Source: Progne subis subis (Eukaryota; Chordata; Aves; Passeriformes; Hirundinidae). Taken from it: a stretch of DNA of 64,000 nucleotides. Made by a program: the position numbers and the translations under genes. The DNA is taken from contig JAKJHU010000065.1 in the NCBI GenBank assembly GCA_022316685.1, forward strand, positions 4,768,322 to 4,832,321, in the 5' to 3' direction. Positions 49,692 to 60,390 of the stretch are shown here, piece after piece. Under the pieces are notes generated by a model. It searched no databases, was not told the origin of the DNA, and saw only the letters and a list, made by a program, of their open reading frames with translations. Numbering within the stretch: position 1 is the stretch's first letter; the number at the start of each line of letters is the position of its first letter.

Positions 49692-49765
49692 AATCAGTCT
49701 GTATCTTCACCACCTAAATCTGTCTGTATGTTCACCATCTAAATCAGTCTGTATCTCCACCAGCC
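49692..49765. repeat. 25-bp tandem repeat, three copies
   Basis: 'gtctgtat' starts at 49697, 49722 and 49747, each followed by 'ttcacca' or 'ctccacca'. Confidence 0.92.
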
Positions 49766-51747
49766 CTTGCACTGACCACTGCTGCAAGCAGTGAGGAGGT
49801 CTCACTCTCACGGGCACCATGTCCCACTTGAATCTCCACAATCCTTAGCTGTAAGTCCCCAGATTTCCAGCCACTTCTCATTTTTGACGTTCCATTTTGC
49901 TGGAACATTCCAGGGCTGCCCACCACCAAGCCAAGCTAGGTACCACTCCACAGGCCCCGTGCTGGTTGTAGTAATCAGAGGAAACTTCAGTGATTTCAGT
50001 CTGGCATATGGCTCTGTGTTTAATGCTGTTCAATGAAAGCTGCTTCACCCGTGTGCGTGTGTACACACACAATTTATGCCGTATTTTTCCAATTACTTCT
50101 CTACAGCTGATCACCCTCAAGTGGAGCTCTGAGGGTGGATGTTGGTAGCTCAAGGCACACCAGGCTCCCTGCACGCACTAGGGACGTGCTAAAATCTGCT
50201 ATTGACAGAGCTGCCTTGTTGATAATTCTCCTTTGCTTAGCTAAAGGGGAAGTGCCATGCAGTCCCAGAGTGGAACCCCTGACATTTCCCCTGCTGAGCA
50301 GGGTGTGATTGCCCCTGCACACGCAGGGATCTGCCCCAGCCTTCACGGGCGCTCGCAGCTGGCAGTGCAAGCCCAGCCCCAGCTGCACCTCACAAAGTCA
50401 TCTTTCCCCAGCTCCATCCCCACATAAACACGGACATCACACGTTCCAGCCTTTCACACCCTCCAGCTCCCCAGAACAGTGCCACGTGCCAGGCTCAGGT
50501 TAGGGTAACACTCCAACTTTCCACGCTGCTGGGCTCCAGGAACATCATCCTGACGGTCAAAGCAAGCTGCTCAGCCCGTGCCATGTTTGTCTGCAAGGAA
50601 ATGGGATGTTTATGTTTATCCCAATTGACCCTGATGGATGACACTTTTGTTCCATTTAGCAGCTGCTTGGCCCATTTAATACCACAAAAGGAGATTAGGA
50701 TCCAAAGCATGCACGGCTGTGTTATGAGCAACAGCCGCTTAATAGCAACAAGACTGCATAACAATTGCAAGTTTGGCTTTTAGCTATTATTATTGTCCAA
50801 GGTCGGTTTGTTTTTGGTATAAATAAATACATATCTATATATTAAATGAATAAACCTAAGGGCAAAGTGATGTATCTCCAGATAAACCCTCCAATGTTCT
50901 GGATTTCTCAACCAAATCATTCTGGAAAATAACATCTAGGAAGAAGTGTAATATGTCCTTGTGAATCCATAGGTAGAGCCAAGCTCCAGAATTCCCCGCT
51001 GGAGCCGTGCTGCAGCCAAACTGAGCACCCAGAGATCCCTCAGTCACAAACTGGCTCCCAGGAAAGCTGAGCACACATCTCCAGAGGGAATGGCACTCTG
51101 TCCTGCCAGCCTGCCCTGGGGACATGGAGCTAGCTCATGGGATGCTGGTGAGAACAATGCCCAAGGAAGAGCAAACCCTTCTCCACCAGCAGCAACGACC
51201 CTTCTCCCTGTTGGAATTGCTGTATAGGCAGCAAATAATTCCTGCCCCTGCTCACCTCCAGTGCCTGTGCCAGGTCTGCCTTGGGAAAGGGGCCTGGGCC
51301 AAGGTTCATCTCATCCAGCACAGTGAGACTGGGTTGGAGACCTGCAGCCCAGAATTGTCTGTTTAGTTATGCCCCTGCAAATCCGTTCTGTGCACGGGAT
51401 TCCTGTGACTTCCCAGGACAGGCATGTGAGAGCCTCAGGAGCCCGATGGAAACAGGACTGCAACAAGGGCAGTGAGGCAGGCGTGGTGCTTTGAGGAGCA
51501 TCAGGCACAGGGGCTGAGTCACTGCGTGAGATAAACATCCCCATCTGATGTTGTTTCCTCCTCATATGCTACTGCACCCAGCAAAAACACACTGAAAACA
51601 AACAGCAGATTCTTCACTGCAGTTAATTGCTTTGCTTGGGTCTGTTTAATTCCTCGGTCAGTTCTAAGCACTGGACAAGCAAACTCAAGAGTTAATATTC
51701 TCCTTGTTTTAAACAGCAAACCTTATTTAAGAAGTGTTTGTCCAGTG

Positions 51748-51845
51748 CTCTCGAGTTGTTGGGTGTCCTGTGCAGGGCCAGGAGCTGGACTCAATGGTCC
51801 TTGCAAGCCCCTCCCAGCCCAGGGTGCTCTGTGATTCCGTGGTTC
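51748..51845 (+). mobile_element. CR1 3' end fragment, plus orientation
   Basis: It has 'gttgggtgtcctgtgcag', 'ggccaggagctggactcaat', 'ggtccttgcaagcccc' and 'gtgctctgtgattccgtgg', the terminal block of a CR1 subfamily different from the one at 44888. Confidence 0.88.
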
Positions 51846-53791
51846 TTGTGTTGCTCAAATCACATCTGTGCCATTGCAGAAGATGGAGAATCACAACATT
51901 CTCGGTGCTTTAGGTCTCCCTCCCTGCACACAGCTCAGATGGAAAGCCGTGGCTCTGAAGGTCACTCTCCACTTTCTCTTTTGACCTTTGTGGCTGGTGC
52001 TGGGAGCTGGCGGCCCTAAGGGCCATCAGAGACTTCCTGAAGCTGTCCTGGACCAGGTGGGTTGTTGCTGGAGATTTAGAGAAGCATTAGAGAGAATCGT
52101 GGATTAAATGTGCAAACAGTCAGTTTAAGGTGGTTTTCAAACGTCTCCGTGATAGACAAGTTACGATGGAAGTGTCTGGCAGGGAAAAACAGCCTCTTGG
52201 AGAAACTAAGGTGTGTGACTGGGGAAAAAGAAAGGTTCCCTTTGGTCTCAAGAGCAGAAAAGTCACTAAATGTGATGAAGGTTTAATCCCTGCAGATGGT
52301 CTTTAGCCACAGCATCTTTATTCACTCCTCACGAGCATCTGTCGAAGAGTTGTCATCACGGCTGATGCCAAAAGCCAGGCAGGAGCGATTTGTGCAAAGC
52401 TGCTGGAGATAACGAGCTGGTTAATGGTGATACTCCCTGTCAGCAGGCAGCGAGCTCAGCCTGACAGCTCCCTTTCAGGCCTGGGGAGCTCTCCTCCACT
52501 GTGACAGGGCCCCACGGGTGGAATGCGGGGAACAAAAGCCCCGCACAAAGGGAGCACTTTGGGGCTGGAGCGTGTCTGGCTTCCCCGGGCTTCCGAGAGG
52601 CCACACAGTGACGGCGGATGACGAGGCTCTAATTAATATTTCATTCTCAGAGTGAGTTATCCCTCGGGGGAAGTTAAAGGTTTGCACATTTGGAGGCAGA
52701 CTACCGAGGCTGGTGATCTGGAATTAAGAAAGGATGTTGAAAGGAGCTGCTGCAGCCTTTAACCCTGGCCAGGGGACATGTAAACCACACAGCCCTGGTA
52801 CACAGTTTCAATCGTATGACTTGTTCCAGGCCCTGTTTTAAGGTCTGCTCCAATAAACTCATACGTAAGTGCTTCTAGAAAACCTTCACCCCTTCTTCCC
52901 CTTCTGTCTGCTCTGGATTCAGGCATCTGATATTCCACACTGTGTGGAAGGTTTGTCCTCCCAACCAACCCCCTAAATATGTTTTATGGCAGCAATCAAA
53001 TGAAGTGGCTGCAGGCTGGAGCTGCTGAGTTCAGGAAAGAAAGGGAAAAGAATGACCAGAGTTTCTGCTGCAGCCTCAGGCTCCCCACGGGCAGCAGGAG
53101 GGCAGGCTCCCAGTGAGGCGGCTTTTGAGGGACCACGAAGGAAAGGAGCTGTGCCCACTGCCCAGCCGGTGGTGAGAGATCAGTGGGAACTCTTCTGCAG
53201 TCCAGCCAGGAGAGCGATGATGAGCCCAGGGTGCCCTGGTGATCTCAGAAGAAAGGGTTTCCCTTGGGCTGCGGAACAGAACTCATAAACGAAGGAGCAG
53301 AGTAAACACAAAGACTTTCAAGAGGTGTCACCTAATGGACTCCTAAGTGACTGCTAATTATTTGATTGAGTTGAAGGTGGGAGGAAGACTGGTGGTGGCA
53401 CACAGTCTGCAAACACCTGCAGAGCCCGGTGAGCCAGGGAGGTGGGCAGCCCCAGGCCGGTCCGTGCCTCTCCTGGAGGACTGCACCGTGGAGATCCATG
53501 TTTAGCCAACACCGTGAGCTGGGGCGCAGGAGGATGTGGAGCTGGCATAGGAGAATCACCTGAAAATGCGTTCCAAAGTGCATCTTCCCTGCAGGCTGGG
53601 GAGAAAATCTAATTCATTACAATTATTACACTCTCAAGAGAAGAGGAGAAGCAGGCTTCCTCTTGTGATACACAGAGAAACACTTCCAAACAGTTTACAC
53701 AAATGCTGTGAGTCCTGTGGGGTGGGCACTGGGATCCGGGCAGATGGAATGGAAAGAATGGCGCCTGCAGCCGGGATGGCACTGGGCCACG
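51846..53791. other. Intergenic, no gene seen
   Basis: Unique sequence. The part at 52260-52690 is repeat-free with short developmental-type cores (gctaattaat-like ctctaattaatat at 52626-52638, agataacgagc). No exon recognised. Confidence 0.5.
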
Positions 53792-53973
53792 GCTGGAATT
53801 GCCCCAGGCCCGGGCAGAGCTGCTGGAATTGCCCCAGGCCTGGGCAGAGTTGCTGGAATTGCCCCACAGCCCGGGCAGAACTGCTGGAATTGCCCTAGGC
53901 CTGGGCAGAGCTGCTGGAATTGCCCCAGGCCTGGGCAGAGTTGCTGGAATTGTCCCACAGCCGGGCAGAGCTG
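53792..53973. repeat. 30-bp minisatellite, six copies
   Basis: The unit is 'gctggaattgccccaggcc' + 'tgggcagagct', with copies starting at 53792, 53822, 53852, 53883, 53913 and 53943. Variants replace ccaggcc with ccacagcc. Confidence 0.95.
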
Positions 53974-54335
53974 CCCAGCCTTGGGGAATGATGAATGTGG
54001 GGCTGTGCAAGACTGAGGCGTGGCTGTGCCAAATGTCTGGGTTGGAGTGAATCCTGTGGGTACGAAGACACAACGAGCAGGAACACGAACGCTGTGAGTA
54101 GTGGTTTATTTACCAGGAGAGCCCGCAGCCCCCTGCCCGCGAGTGCGCAGAGATCGCCTCCCGGGCCGGGCCATCCTCTGCACAGCCCGCAGCGCCTTCG
54201 CGAATTCCCAGGGAACAGCCACAGTGAGCGATGGTCCCACATCGGCACCAGGACCTTGTGCCAGCCCCGGGCTCCTGCACAGGGAGGCTTGGCACAGCAG
54301 CTGTCACCCCTTGTCCCTGCACGGGAGCCCTGAGT

Positions 54336-54420
54336 GTGTGCCCTGGATGGGTGTCCTGGATGCCCTGGATGCCCTGGGTGGGTGTCCTGTGTGCCCTGGG
54401 TGTGTGCCCTGGGTGGATGC
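54336..54420. repeat. Degenerate GCCCTGG-type tandem repeat
   Basis: Roughly 10-20 bp alternating units of 'gccctggatg', 'ggtgtcctg' and 'gccctgggtg'. Confidence 0.75.
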
Positions 54421-54452
54421 TCGATTTCACCCCTCAAAGCACCTCCTCAGGA

Positions 54453-54495
54453 TGCGGTGATCCTTGCGGGTCCCTTCCAGCCCGGGATATCTGCT
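54453..54495 (+). mobile_element. Short CR1 tail remnant
   Basis: 'gcggtgatccttgcgggtc' + 'ccttccagcccgggatat' matches the end block of CR1. Only about 40 bp is clear and the CpG-rich flank makes it less certain. Confidence 0.5.
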
Positions 54496-54670
54496 GTCGA
54501 GCCAGGGCTGTTCTCGTGTCCCCGGCCGCGGGCGGTGCTCGGGAGGCTCCATTCCGGCCGGTCCCATTTTCCCGGCCGCGGCTGTTTCTGAACTGTGAAC
54601 TCCCCCAGCTGGCGATGGCTCGATATCGCCGCAGCCCCCGCAGCCCGGCCGCGATGTCCCTGCCAGCACG
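54490..54670. promoter_or_regulatory. Small CpG-rich patch downstream of PHF2
   Basis: Frequent CpG (ccccggccgcgggcgg, cccggccgcgg, gatatcgccgc) lies over about 180 bp, about 1 kb beyond the inferred PHF2 3' end. It could be an orphan CpG island or simply GC-rich repeat debris. Confidence 0.3.
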
Positions 54671-54745
54671 GACTGCCGGCACTCCCCAAAGCCTCCGAGC
54701 AGGGGAATCACCCTGGGGCTGCACCCTGGAACCATCCCAGGGCAC

Positions 54746-55222
54746 CAGGTAACACAGGTGAGTCCCGTGCAGGCTGCAGGTAACTGTGCAGGTAACAGGT
54801 AACACAGATGAGTCCCGTGCAGGTAACAGGTAACTGTGCAGGTAACAGGTAACTGTGAATCCCATGCAGGTAACTAACAGGTAACTGTGCAGGTAACAGG
54901 TAACTGTGAATCCCATGCAGGTAACTAACAGGTAACTGTGCAGGCTGCAGGTAACTGTGAATCCCATGCAGGTAACTAACAGGTAACTGTGCAGGTAACA
55001 GGTAACTGTGAATCCCATGCAGGTAACTAACAGGTAACTGTGCAGGCTGCAGGTAACTGTGAATCCCATGCAGGTAACTAACAGGTAACTGTGCAGGCTG
55101 CAGGTAACTGTGAATCCCATGCAGGTAACTAACAGGTAACTGTGCAGGCTGCAGGTAACTGTGAATCCCATGCAGGTAACTAACAGGTAAGTGTGCAGGT
55201 AACAGGTAACTGCAGGCTGCAG
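54746..55222. repeat. 51-bp minisatellite built from CAGGTAAC subunits
   Basis: 'gaatcccatg' recurs at 54857, 54908, 54959, 55010, 55061, 55112 and 55163, an exact 51-bp period. Each unit has three to four CAGGTAAC or CAGGCTG submotifs spaced 11-13 bp. Copies are highly homogeneous. The minus strand is open through the array because 51 is a multiple of three and the unit lacks a stop; this is not a gene. Confidence 0.96.
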
Positions 55223-55734
55223 GGGTCTTGGGCCACGCCAGCACGAGGTGTCCAAGAGCTGGGAGCAGCATGGGATGTGGGAACTCCCTTGCGTCAGCAG
55301 AGAGGAAAATGCAGGTTGCACATGTCCCACAAATGGTGGGGTGCTGCAGGTTTCAGCGAGCACAAAGAAGGGGAAAGGCTGGAGCACACGGTGACACCCA
55401 AGAGGGAGGAAGCAGAGGAAACAGGCACGTGTGTTTGTCCACAGGAGGTGGATGATGTGCTGGGTGGCAGGGGACACCATTGGGTGACTGTGAGGAGTCT
55501 GACTGGGACGCTCCAGTCCATGCCCAGCTGGCCGGGGCTGCTCGTGGTGCTGTAGCAAGCAGAGCTGTGCAAGGGGGTGAGTGACACAGGGGGCAGTGGC
55601 AGCAGAGCCAGCCCCTGTCTGTGCCAGCTGTGGGGCCCTGCTCGCTCCTCATCCACCCTCAGGGACCCCCGGCTGCCTCCCCACCCCTCCTTCACCGACC
55701 CCATAAAAAGGCCAGGCCCAGGCAATCGTGTACA
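55223..55734. other. Intergenic between 51-bp array and PHF2 3' end
   Basis: GC-rich unique sequence without exon signals; it may hold an extended PHF2 transcript end if the proximal polyA site is skipped. Confidence 0.5.
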
Positions 55735-56726
55735 AAACCTGAAATAGTTTTACTTTGCTTTCTTTTTTTTTTTTTTTTTCTTTTTTTTCTCCTTTTTTTA
55801 AACTTTGCTCTAGGTTTACTTAAGATTTTGTGAAGTCGATACAAGAGCATTTGATATGAATCGGTAAATAAAACACTGTCATAGATAGATAGCCACGATA
55901 AACTTTGTTAGAAATGTACATGTCGCGAAAAAATAATAATACTAATAATAATCATAATCATAATAAAAAAAGCCGGCGCGGCCCTGGTGGCCCTGGTGGC
56001 CCTGGTGGCAGCCTGGTGGCCCCGGCAGCCCTGGCACACGGCGGCAGTTGGCTCTGGTTCCCCGCAGGCGCCGCGCCCCGGTAATGTGTGTATATAAACA
56101 AAGCCCATAAGAAATGTACAAATATAAAAAGCTACAAACATTAATAAATTACATCGTCACAAAACACGGAAACACTCCACAAGGTGCTAGTAAAATAACT
56201 GTCTCCCTCCTCGTACAAGAAGTTACGCAAAGAGCTGGTACCGGCGGGCAGCGCCCGGAGAGACCCTCCCCGTATAAAAACCCGGCGGTGGTTATTCCAA
56301 AAGCTATGTACAAGCTACATTCTAGGAAAAGGGGCCGGGAGCAGCCACGCGGGGTGGCGGCGGTGCCTGAGGGACGCGCCCGCCGCCGCCCCGCCAACGC
56401 CTCGAGTGCTGCGGTGCCCTCCCACCACGTGGCCCGGTGGCCCTGTGGCCCGGTGGCCCTGCCCTCTCCTGGTGGCCGCCCGGCCTGGCCGCTCACCGGG
56501 CGAGCAGCGGGGCTGAGCCCGGGGCCGGGGCGGAGGGCCCGACGCGCTCCTCGGTGGCCGAGATTAGTATTAACTTTTTGCGGCTAGTCGCTCTCAGCGC
56601 TCTGAGAAAGGACATCTATATTAAAAAATATTTATAGCAGGATTCTGTACAGTCCGACCGCTGAAAGTTAAAGGGATGATGGTGGTGGTGGTGGCCCAGA
56701 ACTGGGTGGCAGTGTCCCCGCGGCCA
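55735..56726 (-). other. PHF2: PHF2 3'UTR (extent inferred)
   Basis: About 1 kb follows the stop codon with no continuing coding potential. It holds a GC- and CpG-rich part (about 56220-56580) and an AT-rich distal part (about 55740-55970 and 56080-56220) typical of a vertebrate UTR. It includes a 9-bp 'ccctggtgg' repeat (55982-56035), a related 'ggcccggtgg' cluster (56430-56470), a trinucleotide-like aat/cat run (55929-55970) and a long T tract (55763-55781). Composition changes sharply to GC-rich sequence left of 55735, which I take as the transcript end. Confidence 0.55.
55749..55754 (-). terminator. Candidate polyadenylation signal (AGTAAA variant)
   Basis: The minus strand reads AGTAAA here, a weaker variant of AATAAA. 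It lies at the border between the AT-rich UTR and GC-rich flank and is followed by a short GT-rich stretch (gttttgt, 55739-55733). I saw no canonical AATAAA on the minus strand between the stop codon and this point, so alternative sites further downstream are possible. Confidence 0.35.
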
Positions 56727-56815
56727 CTAGAGCAGCAGCTTCCCGTTCCGGTGGATCTTCAGGATCTTGCCGAGCCGCTGCTTGGCCGTGGCCATGCCCT
56801 TCTTCGTACGCTTCC
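56727..56815 (-). CDS. PHF2: PHF2 last coding exon with stop codon
   Basis: The final coding segment is 89 nt including TAG (56729-56727). The acceptor is CTCTCCTTCCAG|GG, whose GG completes the Gly codon left open by the penultimate exon. It encodes '[15 protein letters not shown]' and then '[13 protein letters not shown]', the highly conserved basic tail of PHF2. The sequence after the stop turns into noncoding DNA, consistent with a 3'UTR in the same exon. Confidence 0.95.
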
Positions 56816-56943
56816 CTGGAAGGAGAGCGGGCTTGGGGTGAGGACCCACGCCCACCCCACACCACCCCACAGGCACAGACCCTCAGCTGCCCCCTGCCCC
56901 CCTGTCCCCATGCTTCCAGGGACACATCCACACCTGCGCCAGG

Positions 56944-57045
56944 AGGCACAGCTCTGCCGGGCACCCTCCTGTCCCCACAGCTCTGCTGGGACTCTCCTGT
57001 CCCTGCAGCTCTGCCAGGAACCCTCCTGTCCCTGCAGCACCTGCC
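56944..57045. repeat. Short 28-29 bp tandem repeat in last PHF2 intron
   Basis: Three to four degenerate copies share 'ctcctgtccc', 'cagctctgc' and a 'ggga'-like end. The 'ctcctg' anchors fall at 56966, 56994 and 57023, a period of 28-29 bp. Confidence 0.6.
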
Positions 57046-57157
57046 CTGCTGCCCTGCCCTCACCTGCCCTGGATCACTGCTCATGGTCACCTGTTTTCCC
57101 ACAGGGTGACAGCCAAACCCAGCCCCACCAGTGCCATCCTGCTCCTCAGGGGGAGGC

Positions 57158-57202
57158 TGCACACACAGACAGACACACAGACACACACACAGACACCCCA
57201 CA
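57158..57202. repeat. CA/GACA microsatellite
   Basis: A run of cacacagacagacac and acacacacag-type units lies within the last PHF2 intron. It is imperfect. Confidence 0.75.
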
Positions 57203-58091
57203 GCTCCAGGCTCCTGGGCACCTCTCTACCTCGGACCTGTTTCCCACCATTTCACCACAAAAGCACAATTCCAGGCAAACAGGTTCTTTCCACTCCAGCT
57301 CTGCAGAGAGCCACAGGTACCAGCAGCTCCCACCACAGGCTGTACACATCCCACCCTACGGCCATCCAAGCTGCCAGGGAACTCTGCTCTGCCCCTCTTC
57401 TGCCCCGCCCGAATATGTGGAATTCAGGAAACATCCGCCACATTGCCTCACTTGTCACTGGGGCCTTTCCCAGTGGGATCACACACAGTTTTCACACTAC
57501 ACACTGCCTGTCCCACACACCTGCCTCAGTCACACTTCCTGAGCCGAGTTCAAGTGGAGAGCAGGAGGTCCCAGACCAGACTGGGGCAGGTTCAGCTTTC
57601 TCACACTTTCCCTATGGCTGACAGCAAGCAACCTCTTCCTCTCTCCTGCCTTTGCCCAAGGTTTGATATTCCGCTGCTCCCTCTCTGGAGAGATCTGCCC
57701 TGCTCTACATGTCCTGGGAGGACTGTCCTCAGCTACAGTCAGCACAGAGCTGCTGTCCAGCCACCACCAAGGGCACAGTGCCTGCCCCAGCCCTGGGCAC
57801 AGCCTGCGTGGGCGCATCCTCCCCTGGCCAGCTCCAGGCGGTCTCACTGAGGACGTGCTCCTGAGCCGGGGCTGTGCTGCTGCCACGGCAGCCCTCACAC
57901 CCTGCACAGGAACACCTCTCGCCCCCTGTGCCAGGACAGCCGAGGCCAGGGGCCCTGTCCCTGCGCAGAGCGGCGAGCACACGCCTGCAGCCGTGCGTGC
58001 CCGCAGCACACACGGGGGGAAGGCTGGGGTTGCGCGGCCCTTCACCCTTCCCCACTCACTCCTGCACCACAACCCAGGCGTTTCCTGGTAC

Positions 58092-58353
58092 CTTTGGCGG
58101 AGGCATTGTTCTGCGAGGATGACGAGGGTCTCCTCTGTGTGAGGAAGACGCCGGGTGCCATCGGCTGCGATCCCCTGTTAGGCTGGGCGACCCCAAAGGT
58201 GCTGGCCCCTGCGGTGTACTCGTGATCTGTGAGGCTGCTGGCCTGGGACTCCAGCTTCGGCTCGGGGGAGCCGCCTTCCTGAGCCGCTTTGCTTGCGTTG
58301 GGGGCTGACAGCTTCTTTTTGGTATTTTTTTTCTTCTTGCCTTTTTGTTCCTC
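58092..58353 (-). CDS. PHF2: PHF2 coding exon (penultimate; Lys-rich run, then PKA-type RRPS site)
   Basis: This 262-nt exon starts at TTTTAAAG|GAG on a codon boundary and ends GCCAAAG|GTACC, giving the first base of a Gly codon. In order it holds a lysine-rich run ('[14 protein letters not shown]'), a Ser/Pro-rich linker ('[16 protein letters not shown]'), 'DHEYTA', and '[20 protein letters not shown]'. The serine after RRP is encoded by 58125-58123 and lies 40 residues from the C-terminus. That is where the PKA-regulated Ser1056 of 1096-residue human PHF2 falls. As I remember it, the mammalian protein carries a Thr/Ser/Pro repeat after the lysine run; it is absent here, making this exon shorter. 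That length comparison is from memory. Confidence 0.94.
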
Positions 58354-59450
58354 CTTTAAAATGACAAAGATGAAGCTCAGATTAATCCCCAGAAGACCTT
58401 TATCTAGGGCAAGGGCCAGCGGCGTTGCTTAGGGTGCTGATACAAGCACAGCCCAGGAGTTGGCCACGGACAGCGCTCGGGGGCTGCTCCGACACGTCTG
58501 GCTCACAGCTGCACACACACGTTTGCCTCTCGTGCCTCTACATCCTCGCATCCTCCTGGTTCCTCCCCGCTGCGGCCAGCGGGAGCCAGCGGGGCCGCGC
58601 CGGCACCGCCCGGCACCGCAGCGTGGTCAGCACGGGCAACTCTTTCCATCTTCCACAAAAACTGGCACCTCCTATCTTCAGGGATCTTCACACCCTTGCA
58701 CAACTGTATGAAGGATATTAAATCCCACCGATTCGGCCTCTGCTTCCTGCTAGGACACACACGTCATCTCCTGACCTGTAACTGCACCTGGACATGCACA
58801 CGGGGATGGCAGAGGCCTGCTACTGTCCCATGTCCCTTGTCTACTTCCAGTTCCTTCTTCTTGAAACCCTGCCACCATCCTTAAAGCTCTTCTACTCAAA
58901 AGTCCACAGCGCAGAAGCCCAAGGCCACCACAACCCGCATCTCCACCAGCTCGCCGAGGCACCTCACCGACCTCGCTCCAGCAGACCTTGTCACCTCACC
59001 GTGTCACCTTTGTGGGGCTCCTCTGGCCCCTTCAGAGACCAGACACCAAACATCCAAGCTGCCCCAGTCCCTTTCCTAAACTGACCCCCTGCTCACAGTT
59101 GACCAAAGCTCTGGAAGCAAACCCCGACCCTTCCCAGCAGCCGGTCTGCACAGACAGGCAGTCGCACCAGGCAGGCTCTCAAGCACACGTCACACACACT
59201 CCTTGGGGCAGCCATTCTCACTCCCTCCTCCCTCCCTGTGCCCTTCTCTGTCCCTCGCTGCCTCCTGACGCGGTCAGGTGCGCTGTGACCCCGCTGGACT
59301 CGGACCCCAGTTATCTCCCTGAGACCTCAGAGCCTCGTGTTGCTGGCAGGAGCGGACACCTCGTGTCACCGTGCGGGGCTGGCACGGCGCTCGGCTCTGC
59401 TGCTGGGGATGGGGCTCTCGCTGCTGGCGGCTCCCCGGGCAGCCCCTCAC
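58354..59450 (-). other. PHF2 intron
   Basis: The intron is 1097 nt and bounded by CAG|GTGAGG and TTTTAAAG|GAG. It is C-rich on the plus strand in places. No element recognised. Confidence 0.85.
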
Positions 59451-59560
59451 CTGCTGGGACAGCTTGGCGGCGGCGGCGGCCAGTCCGGTTTCGATGGAGG
59501 CGACTCTGGTGCCTTCCCGCACCGGCCGGTCCTGCCGGGGCACCGAGGGCCCGACACGTG
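59451..59560 (-). CDS. PHF2: PHF2 coding exon (third from last; conserved [18 protein letters not shown] block)
   Basis: This 110-nt exon starts after TTGCAG|CA, completing an Ala codon, and ends CAGCAG|GTGAGG on a codon boundary. It encodes '[20 protein letters not shown]' followed by '[16 protein letters not shown]'. This block is very strongly conserved in the PHF2/PHF8 family; the alanine run is probably helical. Its GC content is high compared with the surrounding intron, and several codons end in G or C. Confidence 0.95.
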
Positions 59561-60390
59561 CTGCAAGGAGAGCAGAGCAGTGAGGGGCAGCGATGCGCCC
59601 AGCAGGCAGCAGGGCCACCCCGGGGCACAGCTCTGCCCTGCTCAGCCGGGAGAGGTGGGAACAACCTTCAGCCCTTCCCTTCCCCAGGCGCCAGTGAGAC
59701 CAACAGCCTCCGGGCAGAAGCTGCTGGTGGAGATGTCACACAGCTCCACGGCCGCCTGACGCCAAAGCCCTGTGGTCTGTGCCCACCTCCTGGATTGTGA
59801 GTGGCGTTGCCAAAGGGACGGTGCTCACCTGCAGCCGGGGGAGGACATGCAGGGCCACAAGCTGCTGAGACCAAGCGTGGGCTGCTTGTCACACGCAGCA
59901 CACACACAGAGGGTGCCCTGCTCGTGGGCCACAGAGGTCAAAGGGGTCTAGGGGCCCTCTTGCCCCTGGTGAGCTCCAACAAACCCAGGGCAGAACAAAC
60001 CCTCCCAGACCGTGAGCTTTGGCTGAACCTGGAGCAGACTGTTCCTGCTTTCTCTCGCTATTCCCACAGTCAACCCCTGAAATCCACGGCAGCTCAGCTG
60101 TCCAGGGTTAGATTCACTGTTACACATTGCTAAGGTGGCAACCAAATGGTCTGTCACTAAGAGTGTGAGGAGAAATAAACCAACCAAAGAATGACTTTCC
60201 CCTGCCAGCCGATTGCTGGAGGAAAGCTAAAACCGCTTGGCAGGAATCCCAGCACCTGGATCACCTCCCACTGCCCTGGAAAGGGTTAATCCTTCACTGT
60301 ACGGTTTCCACACTCCTGGAAAAATGGTTGGGTCTTAGAGATTTGCATGGCTTAGCCTGAGTGTGGGCAGCACAGACCGCACTGACTTAC
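59561..60390 (-). other. PHF2 intron
   Basis: The intron is 830 nt and bounded by ACCG|GTAAGT and TTGCAG|CA. I see unique sequence only, with no repeat or RNA gene. Confidence 0.85.

Larger units (their letters stand above)
45051..51747. other. Intergenic, no gene seen
   Basis: The sequence is mostly unique, with T14 (45774-45787) and A16 (47056-47071) tracts, a short GT run (45255-45268), a CTT-rich patch (46898-46923), a 14-bp palindrome (49552-49565) and a three-copy 25-bp repeat (49692-49765). A 47300-47570 stretch with several taat/attagg cores is another possible noncoding element. An open stretch at 47871-48686 begins at GTG, not ATG, and has no family resemblance. Confidence 0.5.
53974..54745. 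other. Intergenic, GC-rich, with CpG-rich core and degenerate repeats
   Basis: Degenerate 'gccctgg' and 'tgggtgtcc' tandem sequence fills 54336-54420. A CpG-rich, island-like patch lies at 54490-54670. No exon with splice context was recognised. Confidence 0.5.
56816..58091 (-). other. PHF2 last intron
   Basis: The intron is 1276 nt and bounded by AAAG|GTACC and TTCCAG|GG. It contains two small tandem repeats (annotated separately) and otherwise unique sequence. Confidence 0.85.

Noticed and set aside
54434..55558. Minus-strand open frame of 374 codons with hydrophobic repeats
   Set aside because: The core is the 51-bp array; flanking parts are unrelated GC-rich sequence.
1..55734. BARX1 or another homeobox gene in the flank
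   Set aside because: No open frame contains a homeodomain-like helix-3 signature or other exon-like segment.
56114..59800. Long plus-strand open frames opposite PHF2
   Set aside because: They are antisense shadows of PHF2 exons, introns and GC-rich UTR; the minus-strand exons have splice sites and family identity.
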